DNA of 64,000 nucleotides, from NCBI GenBank assembly GCA_002256395.1, contig NKJG01000005.1:1-64000 (forward strand). The letters are read 5' to 3'. The DNA comes from Bacteroidetes bacterium B1(2017). Lineage in GTDB: Bacteria > Bacteroidota > Bacteroidia > UKL13-3. A model generated the notes under the pieces. The model made no database searches. It saw only the letters and a list, made by a program, of their open reading frames with translations, and was not told where the DNA came from. This document shows positions 52,965-62,394 of the stretch, in pieces (position 1 is the first letter of the stretch; each line of letters begins with the position of its first letter). The position numbers and the translations under genes were made by a program.

Positions 52965-54404
52965 TTGAATCTCGAAGCAAAGAAGAATTGGCTCATTGGG
53001 TCGGGCATAGTATTTATGCTGCTCAATACCCTAAGCATTGCCTTTGAGTTTTATTGGACCCCTGCCCTACCAGCTTTGGCCATAGTTGCCTTATTGGCTT
53101 TACTTAAATTAGATGTATTAATTATTATTTTGGTTGGCCTTGTACCTATTTCTATAAACATAGAAGATGTGGTATTTGGGATGGGTATTTCCTTACCCGA
53201 TGAACCTTTAATTATTGGAATTTTCCTGCTTGTAATTTACAAATTTGTCATCGATGGCGAATATGATTTTAGGGTATTTAAACATCCTATAACCATTGCC
53301 ATTCTCATAAATTTAGCCTGGATATTACTTACTTCTTTTACCAGTATGGAAAAGATAGTAAGCTTTAAATTCTTTCTGTCACGCTCTTGGTTCATCACTG
53401 TTTTTTACTTTTTGGCGGTAGTACTTTTCAGAAAATTTGAGTTCATACGCTATTATTTATGGGCCTATATTATTCCTCTTGGTGTTGTTATCATTATTAC
53501 TCTTATAAAGCATTCCGACGACGATTTTTCACAAGTAACCTCGTTTGAGGTAATGAGTCCGTTTTATATAGCCCACGGTATATACGCAGCAGCAATTGCC
53601 TTTTTTATTCCTATGCTTTTGTTGTGGGTCATTTTTGGTTTTAAGCTGAACCTAAACTTTGCAACCGTTTTAATTTCGATATTCTTTTTACTTCTGCTTA
53701 CCACAGGATTAATATTTAGTTATACCCGTGCAGGATGGATTAGTTTGGCGGCTGCAACCCTATTTGGAATTGCCCTTGTTTTACGATTAAGACTATGGCA
53801 TATGGGTATTGTTTTAGGAATTGTTGTGGCTTTGGTAATGGCCAATTTCGATGATATTTTTTATCAGCTCTATCAAAACAAACAAAACTCTGCCGAAGGC
53901 TTTGAAAAACATTTAGAATCTGTATCCAATGTGCGCAACGACGTGTCGAACTTAGAACGCGTAAACCGGTGGGCGGCTGCCATAAACATGGTTAAAGAAA
54001 AGCCTGTATTTGGATTTGGACCAGGCGCCTATTCCTTTACCTATGCCCCTTACCAAGACCCTGAATTTAAAACTCCTATTACCACCGCTTTTGGAGATCA
54101 AGGTCATGCCCACTCTGAATACCTTAACCCTCTTGCAGAAACAGGTTGGATAGGAATGGGTACCTTTTTATTTTTGATTGTAGTGGTGTTATACAAAGGC
54201 CTACGCTTAGTGTATCATGGGCGAACCTTTGAGATCCGAATATTTAGTGCAGGATTACTATTGGGCTTAATAACTTACTTGGCACATGGCTTATTAAATA
54301 GCTATAGCGAACAAGATAAAATTGCCGTATTATTTTGGGGATTTATAGCCATGATTGCGGCTTTAGATTTATACCATCAGCCCGAACCTGAGGAAGGAAA
54401 TTAA
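52965..54404 (+). CDS. O-antigen ligase/polymerase (WaaL/Wzy-like)
   Basis: A 479-residue protein with about 11-12 transmembrane helices and a large periplasmic loop (about 305-390) containing RVNRWAAAINMVKEKPVFGFGPG and HAHSEYLNPLAETG, the wzy_C/WaaL signature with the conserved His. Members either polymerise repeat units or ligate the polymer to lipid A-core. Start TTG 52965 is 5 nt after the previous stop. Its stop overlaps that of the convergent PorV/PorQ-like gene (TTAA). Confidence 0.88.
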   Translation: MNLEAKKNWLIGSGIVFMLLNTLSIAFEFYWTPALPALAIVALLALLKLDVLIIILVGLVPISINIEDVVFGMGISLPDEPLIIGIFLLVIYKFVIDGEYDFRVFKHPITIAILINLAWILLTSFTSMEKIVSFKFFLSRSWFITVFYFLAVVLFRKFEFIRYYLWAYIIPLGVVIIITLIKHSDDDFSQVTSFEVMSPFYIAHGIYAAAIAFFIPMLLLWVIFGFKLNLNFATVLISIFFLLLLTTGLIFSYTRAGWISLAAATLFGIALVLRLRLWHMGIVLGIVVALVMANFDDIFYQLYQNKQNSAEGFEKHLESVSNVRNDVSNLERVNRWAAAINMVKEKPVFGFGPGAYSFTYAPYQDPEFKTPITTAFGDQGHAHSEYLNPLAETGWIGMGTFLFLIVVVLYKGLRLVYHGRTFEIRIFSAGLLLGLITYLAHGLLNSYSEQDKIAVLFWGFIAMIAALDLYHQPEPEEGN

Positions 54405-55468
54405 CCTTTTCTGTTAATACTTAACCTCAAACTAATAATATTGCTCATACCTATTAGTCCTTGGTTAAAGGCATTTCCGAGGGCATAATCAATAGCCAAT
54501 TTATTTAACTGAATACCTACGCCTATGCTTGGCATACCGTTTAAGGTTTTCTTACCATTAAAATCGGTAACACGTTGCATGGTGCTATAGCCACCGCGTA
54601 AGAAAAGAAAATCGTTATAGCCAAGCTCAACTCCAATACGAGGATCGATATTTATAAACTTACTACTTACTAAAACATTTCTTTGCCCATCTGTAGTAAG
54701 GTCTAAATTAAACTCTGGAAGAATAGAATAAGTATCTTTAATAACATATTTCTTAGCCACACCCAAGGTAAATCTAGGTAAGGTAAGTTCTAGTCCTCCA
54801 GTTGGAATACTATTACCAGTTGCCAATAACTGTTGCTTATCCTGATCACTCATTTTATAACTCCAAGCATTAAAGGTGGTGGTTATATCACGAGCCATGA
54901 TAGCATATTGCCAATCGTTGTGGTTGTACCTAATGGCTGCATCTATACCAAAGCCCCAAGCACCACCAAATTCTCCCACCACTCTGCGCACTACCTTTGC
55001 ATTGGCACCCACAGATAAACCCTCTATTTGAGTTTGATGGGCATATGAACCCACAAAAGCATAATCAACTGCAGAGAAGCTACGAATCAAAGAATAATTT
55101 ATTTGCCCATCTTGCATGAGGTATAAGGTATTAGGAATACCATCTACACCCAAGCGAACAAAGCTAACAGCGGCAGCAGAATTTTCGCTTAATTTAAACC
55201 CTACGCTCCCATAATCGTGTTTGGCAATACCCGCAAATTGTTCATTATGCATAGCAGCAATTTGAACATTATCTTTTAGCAAAACTAAGGCAGCAGGGTT
55301 CCAATAGGCAGCAGTAACATCTGAAGTGCTGGCAATAACAGAACCGCCCATAGCCATGGCTCGGCCACCAATTCCTATGTTTAAAAACTCATTGCTATAT
55401 TTAAGCGTTTGAGCACTTAAGCCAAAGCTAAAACAAACCGCAAGTACAGCTAAAAAATATCTCCTCAT
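54401..55468 (-). CDS. PorV/PorQ family outer-membrane beta-barrel protein
   Basis: The 355-residue protein has a signal peptide ending GLSAQ and the family opening LNIGIGGRAMAMGGSVIAS followed by DVTAAYWNPAAL. The rest is alternating barrel strands. PorV shuttles T9SS substrates at the outer membrane. PorQ and further paralogues have related roles; which one this is cannot be decided. It is translated after the ACP-phosphodiesterase-like gene with a 4-nt ATGA overlap. Confidence 0.85.
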   Translation of the reverse strand: MRRYFLAVLAVCFSFGLSAQTLKYSNEFLNIGIGGRAMAMGGSVIASTSDVTAAYWNPAALVLLKDNVQIAAMHNEQFAGIAKHDYGSVGFKLSENSAAAVSFVRLGVDGIPNTLYLMQDGQINYSLIRSFSAVDYAFVGSYAHQTQIEGLSVGANAKVVRRVVGEFGGAWGFGIDAAIRYNHNDWQYAIMARDITTTFNAWSYKMSDQDKQQLLATGNSIPTGGLELTLPRFTLGVAKKYVIKDTYSILPEFNLDLTTDGQRNVLVSSKFINIDPRIGVELGYNDFLFLRGGYSTMQRVTDFNGKKTLNGMPSIGVGIQLNKLAIDYALGNAFNQGLIGMSNIISLRLSINRKG

Positions 55469-56124
55469 TTAAACACTTCTTTTAATTCTATTAATATTCC
55501 TTGTGCATTTTTAAACTGGTTTGCTTCCAGTTGCCACACACATTCTTGCAGCACTATTTTATCGGCATGACTTAATTCTGGCAAGCCAGCTCGTATAATT
55601 ATCCTGCTTAACGAAAAGGCGAAAAGGTTATTATCTGGATAATTATGAATGTAAGCCGCTTTGCGAAAATGCTCAAAAAATTTCAAAAACCTATCTTTCT
55701 CTTTGTGTTCGTGCAAAGAAATAAATTCATTGAGCTCATTTGCCTGCAATAATCGGAGGTTTTCATAAAAATCAATGGCCACTTGGGGTTGGTGCCGAAC
55801 CAAAATGCGATCTAACAACAACTCAAATAAAATATGGCCAATAAACCAGCGGCGCTCTACTTGGGTTTCAAACTTCGCCTGCTTCACCACTTCGGTACAT
55901 TGATGGGTGCCCCAGGTAAAAAACTCTGAGCCGTGAAAAACCTTATCGGCTAGGTAATGCTGCCTACAACCCAAAGCTAAATCTAGCAAATGGGCATAGT
56001 TCGTATTCTCTAATTTGCCTGGATGTTTTACAAATCCTCGCGCCAAATCGGGCAAAACTAAGCCGGTGCTATACAGCGGATTTGGGCCTTGCTGATGAAT
56101 ATAAAAATGAGAAAGAAAATTCAA
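55465..56124 (-). CDS. ACP phosphodiesterase-like protein (AcpH/DUF479)
   Basis: A 219-residue protein that starts MNFLSHFYIH and has GLVLPDLARGF, the AcpH opening in which His and Asp bind metal. RQHYLADKVFHGSEFF and HILFELLLDRILVRH follow. AcpH removes the phosphopantetheine group from acyl carrier protein; many DUF479 members are uncharacterised. The length is a little above E. coli AcpH. Its gene overlaps the PorV/PorQ-like gene by 4 nt. Confidence 0.82.
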   Translation of the reverse strand: MNFLSHFYIHQQGPNPLYSTGLVLPDLARGFVKHPGKLENTNYAHLLDLALGCRQHYLADKVFHGSEFFTWGTHQCTEVVKQAKFETQVERRWFIGHILFELLLDRILVRHQPQVAIDFYENLRLLQANELNEFISLHEHKEKDRFLKFFEHFRKAAYIHNYPDNNLFAFSLSRIIIRAGLPELSHADKIVLQECVWQLEANQFKNAQGILIELKEVFK

Positions 56125-56226
56125 TTGCTAGTTTTAAGTGTCACAAAATAATACATTTTAGAGTTTATGAGCGAGCAGCCACTCCTTTTTTTACCATAGT
56201 AGGCCGCAAAAACTTATTTTCGCGGC

Positions 56227-57516
56227 ATGACAAACTTTGTGGAAGAAATGAAATGGCGTGGCATGCTGCACGATATGATGCCCGGAACAGAAGAGCTACT
56301 CTCTAAAGAAAGCACCTCGGGCTATATTGGCTTCGACCCAACTGCCGATAGTTTACATGTAGGACATTTAACCCAAATAATGACCCTAATACACTTTCAA
56401 CGTGCGGGCCATAAACCCTATGCATTGGTTGGAGGTGCCACAGGTATGGTGGGCGATCCTAGCGGAAAATCGGCCGAGAGAAATTTATTATCAGAAGACA
56501 TTTTGTTTCATAATGTGGCCTGTATTGAAGCACAATTGAGCAAGTTCTTAAACTTTAGCGAAGGCGCCAATGCAGCCGTAATGGTTAATAATTACGATTG
56601 GTTTAAAGGCTTTAGCTTTTTAAATTTTATTAGAGATGTAGGCAAGCATATAACCGTAAATTATATGATGGCTAAAGACTCTGTGAAAAAACGTTTAGAG
56701 GGTGAAACGGGCATGAGCTTTACCGAATTCTCATACCAATTGGTTCAGGGCTTTGACTTTTACCACCTTTGGAAAGAACATCATTGCAAGGTGCAAATGG
56801 GCGGCAGCGATCAATGGGGAAACATTGTAACAGGCACCGAATTAATTAGACGCAAAAGCGGTGGCGAGGCATTTGCCATTACAACTAACCTGATAAAAAA
56901 ATCGGACGGCACAAAATTTGGCAAGACAGAAAGTGGTGCTGTTTGGCTTGACCCTAAAAGAACATCCCCCTATAAATTTTACCAGTTTTGGCTAAATGCC
57001 AGCGATGCAGATGCTGCTAGTTGGATACGTATTTTTACGCTTTTATCGCAGGCAGAAATAGAAGCTTTAGAAGCAGAACATGCTTTAGCACCGCATACTC
57101 GTATTTTGCAAAAAGCATTAGCCAAAGAAATTACGAGCAAAGTACATTCGGCAGAGGCATATGAAACAGCCGTAGAAGCTAGTACAATTTTATTTGGAAA
57201 CAGCGGCGTAGAAGCTTTTGCGGCCCTTGACGAAGAAACATTCTTAGATATTTTTGAAGGCGTTCCTCAATACCAATTGCCTATGAGCGAGCTTGAAACA
57301 GGAATCCCAATTATTGATTTATTGGCAGAAAAAACACAGGTATTTCCATCAAAAGGCGAAGCCAAGAAAATGCTGCAAGGTGGCGGTGTAAGCATAAACA
57401 AACAAAAAATTGAAGATGTAGCTTTAGTAGTTGGTACGAGTCATTTGCTGAACCAAAAATATTTATTGGTTCAGAAAGGAAAGAAAAATTACTTCCTACT
57501 TACCTTTAGTAACTAA
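56227..57516 (+). CDS. tyrS: Tyrosyl-tRNA synthetase
   Basis: A class I aminoacyl-tRNA synthetase of 429 residues. HVGHL (44-48) is the HIGH motif, KFGKTESG the KMSKS equivalent, and GGSDQWGN and the YDWFKG segment form the tyrosine pocket. A C-terminal S4-like domain ([18 protein letters not shown]) binds the tRNA. It begins 4 nt after a TATTTTCG near-match to the -7 box and is followed after 7 nt by the flavin-reductase-like gene. Confidence 0.96.
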   Translation: MTNFVEEMKWRGMLHDMMPGTEELLSKESTSGYIGFDPTADSLHVGHLTQIMTLIHFQRAGHKPYALVGGATGMVGDPSGKSAERNLLSEDILFHNVACIEAQLSKFLNFSEGANAAVMVNNYDWFKGFSFLNFIRDVGKHITVNYMMAKDSVKKRLEGETGMSFTEFSYQLVQGFDFYHLWKEHHCKVQMGGSDQWGNIVTGTELIRRKSGGEAFAITTNLIKKSDGTKFGKTESGAVWLDPKRTSPYKFYQFWLNASDADAASWIRIFTLLSQAEIEALEAEHALAPHTRILQKALAKEITSKVHSAEAYETAVEASTILFGNSGVEAFAALDEETFLDIFEGVPQYQLPMSELETGIPIIDLLAEKTQVFPSKGEAKKMLQGGGVSINKQKIEDVALVVGTSHLLNQKYLLVQKGKKNYFLLTFSN

Positions 57517-57523
57517 TATTAGG

Positions 57524-58423
57524 ATGAAAAAATTTAAAACAATAGGCAGCAAAGACTTGCCTTTGGGAGAGTTTCATAATGCTTTGTTAACTGCCATAGC
57601 TCCTCGTCCAATCTGCTTTGCCAGCACCATGGACAAAGATGGCAACCCAAATTTAAGTCCGTTTAGCTTCTTCAATATTTTTGGTTCGAACCCAACCCGC
57701 TTTATATTTTCGCCTGCTAGAAGAGTGCGCGATAATACTATTAAGCATACTTTAGAAAACGCCCTTGCTACCAAAGAGGTAGTAATAAATGTGGTGAACT
57801 ACGCCATGGTTCAGCAAATGAGCCTTGCTAGTTGCGAGTATCCAAAGGGTGTAAATGAATTTGAAAAAGCTGGCTTTACCGCTATTGCTTCCGAAAAAGT
57901 GAAACCGTTTAGAGTATTGGAAAGTCCGGTGCAGTTTGAATGTAAGGTGGTTGATGTAATAGAAACAGGCAAAGAAGGTGGAGCAGGAAATTTAATTATT
58001 GCCGAAATGCTTGTGATGCATATTTCGCCCGATGTACTTACGGCAGATGGAAAAATAGACCAACAAAAAATAGATTTAGTAGGCCGCTTAGGCAGCGATT
58101 GGTATGTGAGAGCAAGTGGAAACGCCTTGTTTGAAGTTGCAAAACCTGCCAAAAACTTAGGTATAGGTTTTGATAATTTACCCGAAGCCATTCGAAATAG
58201 CAGCATCCTTACAGGAAATAACCTTGGCATGTTGGCCAATGTAGAAACCTTACCCGATGCCGATAGCGTGGCCATTTTTGGGCACATGAACAAAGAACTC
58301 TTTGCCATCTTAAACCGCGATGTAAGTAAGCCTGAGAAAAAAGAATTATTGCATCACTTAGCACATCGTTTATTAAACGAAGGCAAGGTTCAAGATGCTT
58401 GGAAAACCTTATTAAGCGAATAA
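57524..58423 (+). CDS. Flavin reductase family protein (FMN-binding split barrel)
   Basis: A 299-residue protein whose first two thirds match flavin reductase-like split barrels: LTAIAPRPICFASTMDKDGN, NLSPFSFFN, ARRVRDNTIKHT and VVINVVNYA. It probably binds FMN and may reduce flavin or act on another small substrate. The C-terminal about 90 residues form a helical extension. It is co-transcribed with tyrS, with no evident functional link. Confidence 0.86.
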   Translation: MKKFKTIGSKDLPLGEFHNALLTAIAPRPICFASTMDKDGNPNLSPFSFFNIFGSNPTRFIFSPARRVRDNTIKHTLENALATKEVVINVVNYAMVQQMSLASCEYPKGVNEFEKAGFTAIASEKVKPFRVLESPVQFECKVVDVIETGKEGGAGNLIIAEMLVMHISPDVLTADGKIDQQKIDLVGRLGSDWYVRASGNALFEVAKPAKNLGIGFDNLPEAIRNSSILTGNNLGMLANVETLPDADSVAIFGHMNKELFAILNRDVSKPEKKELLHHLAHRLLNEGKVQDAWKTLLSE

Positions 58424-58445
58424 ATCCAATCTTGGTTCAGACCAA

Positions 58446-59186
58446 TTAACGGCCCATATGTTTTAGCACACGAACCAAATCTTCGGGCGTGTCTATGCAA
58501 TGGCTATCGTACGTGGTTTGAACCAATTTTATTTTATAGCCATTCTCTAACCAGCGCAACTGCTCCAAACTCTCGGCATTTTCTAAAGCCGAAGGTGCTA
58601 ATTGAGTAAGCTCTTTTAGTACATCTGTTCTATAGGCATACATACCTACATGCCTAAAATACGCATGGTGTTTGTGCCACTCTGTTTGAGGCACACCTTT
58701 AATATAGGGAATAACCATTCGGCTAAAATATAAGGCCTCTTGCTGGGTGTTCATTACAATTTTTACCTCGCCCATATCAAATAGAATTTCATGACTATCA
58801 ACCGGAATCATTTGGGTTGCCAACTCTGTTGAGCCTGTGCAAACCGCACATAATTCATTTATTTGTTCTGGGTCTATAAAAGGTTCATCGCCTTGAATGT
58901 TTAACACATAATCAAATTCTTTTCCATGGTTCAATAATGCCTCATAACATCTGTCGGTGCCACTTGGGTGATCTTCCTTGGTAAGCACAGCCACGCCACC
59001 AAACTCGCGCACATGCTGGGCAATACGTTCATCATCGGTGGCAATTATTACTTCGCTCAAACCTTTGGCTTCCTTGGCTTTTTCATACACACGTTGAATC
59101 ATGCTTTTGCCTAAAATATCTATTAAAGGTTTACCAGGGTAGCGTGTGCTAGCGTATCGAGCGGGAATGATGCCAATAATTTTCAT
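58446..59186 (-). CDS. kdsB: 3-deoxy-manno-octulosonate cytidylyltransferase
   Basis: Activates Kdo as CMP-Kdo for lipopolysaccharide inner-core assembly. The 246-residue protein has GIIPARYASTRYPGKPL (nucleotide binding), VIIATDDERI, VLNIQGDEPFID and HVGMYAYR, all family signatures. The length is normal. It is monocistronic and divergent from the plug-like gene. Confidence 0.96.
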   Translation of the reverse strand: MKIIGIIPARYASTRYPGKPLIDILGKSMIQRVYEKAKEAKGLSEVIIATDDERIAQHVREFGGVAVLTKEDHPSGTDRCYEALLNHGKEFDYVLNIQGDEPFIDPEQINELCAVCTGSTELATQMIPVDSHEILFDMGEVKIVMNTQQEALYFSRMVIPYIKGVPQTEWHKHHAYFRHVGMYAYRTDVLKELTQLAPSALENAESLEQLRWLENGYKIKLVQTTYDSHCIDTPEDLVRVLKHMGR

Positions 59187-59270
59187 GAAATCTATTTTTT
59201 GTGTGGGGCGAATATACTAAAGGAAATTTAAGTCGTTTATTATTCTACAATTTTTTGGTTAATCTTGTGT

Positions 59271-60527
59271 ATGCATAAATTTATTCTAGTTTGGGTTTGT
59301 TTGATACTGAGCCAAGTGCTATTTGCCCAAACAGGCGAAAACAAAGTTTTTGACAACCGGGTTCAAACCATTTTATTTGGTAAGGCTGGAACCGATGATA
59401 GGTACCCCATTATTTCTTTGCAAACAGTTGAGCAATTAAGATTAAGCTTTGATTTATTAGGACCACAAAACGAAAACTTACAATATACCTTGGTTCATTG
59501 CGATGCCAATTGGGTACCCACTCGCCTAAACCAAAACGAATATTTGAGTGGCATGACCTTTGATAATATTAGCGACTTTAAATTCTCTACCAATACCTAT
59601 GTAAAGTATGTTCATTATAATATTTTCTTGCCGAATGAGAATATGAAACCTCGCATTGCGGGTAATTATTTAGTGAAGGTTTTTAGGAATTTTGATGAAG
59701 AAGATTTGTTACTTACACGCCGCATGATGGTGTTAAATAACTCCACACAAATTGAAGGATTAGCCAGACCCGCAACCTTAGCAGAAGCTAGGTTTACCAA
59801 ACAAGAAGTACAATTTACAGTAGGCATAAACCCAGCAACAGTTGTAAACCCTTTGGATGACATTAAAGTAGTATTGATGCAAAACAGCAGATGGGATAAT
59901 GCCATTACCGATTTAAAGCCTCAGTTTATGAGCAACAACAAATTGGAGTATGCCTACCTAGATAAAATGTTGTTTAATGGAGGCAATGAATTTAGGTTTT
60001 TTGATATTCGTCAGCTACGCCAATTTAGCACCAATGTACGCAGCAAACGTACCGATACAGTTGTGCATGTTATCTTAAACATAGACGAGAGTAGAGGCGC
60101 TAATCAATACTTTAATTATTTAGATTATAATGGCAAGCGTTTAATACAAAACAAAGAAGGAAGCAATACAGATATTGATGGCGATTATGCCTATGTAAAC
60201 TTCTACCTCTCCTCTGCCATGGGCGTGCCACCCGATGCAGAAGTATATGTATTTGGAGAGTTTACAGATTGGCGCTTAGTGCCCGAATACAAAATGTATT
60301 ACAACAAAACCCGCCAACGCTACGACCTAGAAATACCGATGAAGCAGGGCAGGTTTGAATATTGTTATGCCATCAAAAACGAAGCAGGCCAGCCCGACGA
60401 AACAACATTAGAAGGCAACCATTTTCAAACAGAAAACGAATACATGGTATTGGTTTACACACGCAATTTGCAATACCACTATGATGAGTTGATTGGTGCG
60501 AGGAAGTTCTCTACGCAAACGCCGTAG
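59271..60527 (+). CDS. T9SS plug-like protein (DUF5103 family)
   Basis: A 418-residue exported protein; ATG 59271 gives the signal peptide MHKFILVWVCLILSQVLFAQ. The mature part matches the DUF5103 family by its VQTILFGKAGTDDRYPII opening, LVHCDANW, NYLVKVFRN and the CBM-like C-terminal VYVFGEFTDWR. Members of this family have been described as a plug for the type IX secretion translocon. TAATCTTG, a near-match to the -7 box, ends 3 nt before the ATG. It is unlinked to other T9SS genes here. Confidence 0.8.
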   Translation: MHKFILVWVCLILSQVLFAQTGENKVFDNRVQTILFGKAGTDDRYPIISLQTVEQLRLSFDLLGPQNENLQYTLVHCDANWVPTRLNQNEYLSGMTFDNISDFKFSTNTYVKYVHYNIFLPNENMKPRIAGNYLVKVFRNFDEEDLLLTRRMMVLNNSTQIEGLARPATLAEARFTKQEVQFTVGINPATVVNPLDDIKVVLMQNSRWDNAITDLKPQFMSNNKLEYAYLDKMLFNGGNEFRFFDIRQLRQFSTNVRSKRTDTVVHVILNIDESRGANQYFNYLDYNGKRLIQNKEGSNTDIDGDYAYVNFYLSSAMGVPPDAEVYVFGEFTDWRLVPEYKMYYNKTRQRYDLEIPMKQGRFEYCYAIKNEAGQPDETTLEGNHFQTENEYMVLVYTRNLQYHYDELIGARKFSTQTP

Positions 60528-60660
60528 AAGAAGCGTGAAGCGTGATGCATGGGGCGTGAAGATGGCATGGACGTCTTGCTGTGCAAGACTTGGGCATGGT
60601 AAGAGCCTGCTGTTTGGAGGAAAAGGAACATGTGATTTATACAACAATTTGCTTAAACGA

Positions 60661-60727
60661 ACCCCAGAGGGGTGACATCCTAATAGAACTTTGGAAGACA
60701 AAACACATTATGGAGCTCCAGCGGAGC
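60661..60727. repeat. Pair of short REP-like palindromes
   Basis: In the 364-nt gene-free interval 60528-60891, ACCCCAGAGGGGT (60661-60673) and GCTCCAGCGGAGC (60715-60727) are perfect 5-bp inverted repeats with 3-nt loops, GC-rich against an AT-rich background. They are 41 nt apart. The rest of the interval is more GC-rich than its surroundings and has short open frames that I do not consider genes. Confidence 0.5.
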
Positions 60728-60891
60728 GGCACCTTCCAACGAAAACAGTCTTCGCTAAAGCTAAGGCTAGCAATGCCAGAAACATTTTAGATAAAGAAAA
60801 AATCTTCTTAAGAAAACCTGTTCTTAAAGGAACATGTTACGAGTTACGTTTCAAGCTGGGGCTTGAGTTGCGGGTTGCGTAAAACTTTTAC

Positions 60892-61287
60892 CTAATTAAT
60901 TTCCCATGGATTAAGTAATTCCAAACCGGCAACTACAGAAAAGTCAGAAACATTTCTAGTAAGCAAAGTAAGGTCGTATTCCATTGCTGTTGCTGCAATT
61001 ATTGCATCAGGTAATTTTATCCTTGTTGCCTTTCTAATTGAAGCTGTCCTAAGTTTAATAGATTGTTCCAATTCAATAACAGAGCAATCATTTATAAATT
61101 GATTCAGAATAATTAAATCACTTTCTGAAACCGTTTTCCAACAAAGCAATTCAATTTCTGTAATAGCTGAAATAAGTGGTTGCTCAAATTTAAGAATGTC
61201 ATCAATAAACTTCTCTGCACCAATTGGAAATTGTTGTTGAAGGTAATAAATGGCGGTATTTGTATCCCACAAGTATCTTATTCCCAT
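60892..61287 (-). CDS. VapC-like PIN-domain toxin
   Basis: A 131-residue PIN-domain ribonuclease of the VapBC toxin class. The acidic residues Asp8 (LWDTN), Glu44/46 (ITEIEL), Asp94 (LPDAIIAAT) and Asp115 (NVSDF) form the metal site, all at normal spacing. VapC toxins cleave tRNA or rRNA when not bound by their antitoxin. It overlaps the upstream antitoxin gene by 10 nt. Confidence 0.92.
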   Translation of the reverse strand: MGIRYLWDTNTAIYYLQQQFPIGAEKFIDDILKFEQPLISAITEIELLCWKTVSESDLIILNQFINDCSVIELEQSIKLRTASIRKATRIKLPDAIIAATAMEYDLTLLTRNVSDFSVVAGLELLNPWEIN

Positions 61288-61484
61288 CCGTTCCTAAGGT
61301 CATTAAGTTGTTGGTCAATTTCACTTAAAGTTTGCTTGTTCATAGCGCCTTTGTATTTATCGACTTGATTTTTTTCGATATCTTGATCCTTATTCTTTCG
61401 CAAACGAATTAATTGCAAGTTTTCTAAATCTTGAAGAAGTTTTAGTGCTTTTTTATTAATAATATCTACTGTAATAGTTTGCAT
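61278..61484 (-). CDS. Antitoxin of the VapC-like toxin
   Basis: A 68-residue protein with an N-terminal strand typical of small antitoxins (MQTITVDIINKKALKLLQDLE) and a charged, probably disordered C-terminal half that would wrap the toxin. It precedes and overlaps the toxin gene by 10 nt, the standard antitoxin-first order. The DNA-binding family is not clear; it resembles the antitoxins usually paired with PIN toxins in Bacteroidota. Confidence 0.82.
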   Translation of the reverse strand: MQTITVDIINKKALKLLQDLENLQLIRLRKNKDQDIEKNQVDKYKGAMNKQTLSEIDQQLNDLRNGWE

Positions 61485-61728
61485 GTCACGAATTTATTCA
61501 TTAATACCAAAATATCCGAACTAATTTTTAATCTAAATAAATTTACTTTAGAAGAAATAAATACAGCATCTTCCTGCGCAACCCAAAACTTTAACCATTA
61601 AACCCAAATATTAACTGGCTGAATAAATGAAAGTATAATTTATTTATAAATGCCCTAGTTGCTATTCGCAAGTATTGACCTACCTTGCTGTATTCAATCG
61701 GTTTTTCGCTTGAATTAGTAAAAACCGA

Positions 61729-62268
61729 ATGAAGGACTATGAAATATGGTTGATGATTACGCATCACCTTTCTAAAGATGAAACTGAATTAGAAAAAGAA
61801 GTGTTTTTTGCTTGGTTGCATCAAAACCCAAACAACCAACTTTACTTTGAAAGAGTAAAAAAAGTTTGGGATGCAGAGGAAAAAGAAGAAACTGGTATTA
61901 CAGAAGTTCCAAAACTAAGCTTGATGGAGCAACTAACTTTACCCAATATTATTGATTTTATATCAAAACAAGCTCTAGGAAACATAATTGGGATTGCTGT
62001 TGGGTTATGGGTTTCTAAAACATTTACCCACTCGGTTATTGAACGCAGAAGTTTGGATAATTTATTTGGGTTAGCTCACCGCAAAACAACGGTAGTAAAT
62101 GAAATCCCACATTGGCTTCAAACCACTATTTCTATTTTAGTTGGGTATCTTGCGCTAGAAATTGTGCATTTCTTTTTGCAGAGCAAACAAGTTATTGCGG
62201 TGTGGAAATGGATACAAAAGAAAGCAACACCTTACCTTACCATGCTAAAAATGCGCGTTAAGTTTTAG
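61729..62268 (+). CDS. FecR-N-terminus-like membrane protein
   Basis: The first about 60 residues (ITHHLSKDETELEKEV, FFAWLHQNPNNQLYFERVKKVW) resemble the cytoplasmic N-terminal domain of FecR-type anti-sigma factors, which binds an ECF sigma factor. The usual periplasmic FecR domain is absent. Instead two hydrophobic segments (about 80-96 and 129-150) and a basic tail follow in the 179-residue product. No ECF sigma gene or TonB receptor is adjacent. It may be a sigma-binding membrane protein of a new layout or a degenerate anti-sigma factor. Confidence 0.55.
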   Translation: MKDYEIWLMITHHLSKDETELEKEVFFAWLHQNPNNQLYFERVKKVWDAEEKEETGITEVPKLSLMEQLTLPNIIDFISKQALGNIIGIAVGLWVSKTFTHSVIERRSLDNLFGLAHRKTTVVNEIPHWLQTTISILVGYLALEIVHFFLQSKQVIAVWKWIQKKATPYLTMLKMRVKF

Positions 62269-62394
62269 AAGAAATATACTATTAACTAAGCCTGCTCCTT
62301 AGGTAACTATCCCTTTCAAAAGCAAAGACCTTCAGAGCTCGAAACGCTTTAGGTTATGAATTAATGCTGCTCTAGTATTAAAATAAACCTTTTT

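Noticed and set aside
54833..55018. Short plus-strand frame inside the PorV/PorQ-like gene
   Set aside because: It is antisense to a well-supported barrel gene, with no independent signal.
60493..60882. Three short plus-strand open frames after the plug-like gene
   Set aside because: They overlap each other in a repeat-like GC-richer stretch and show no signal peptide, domain or promoter.
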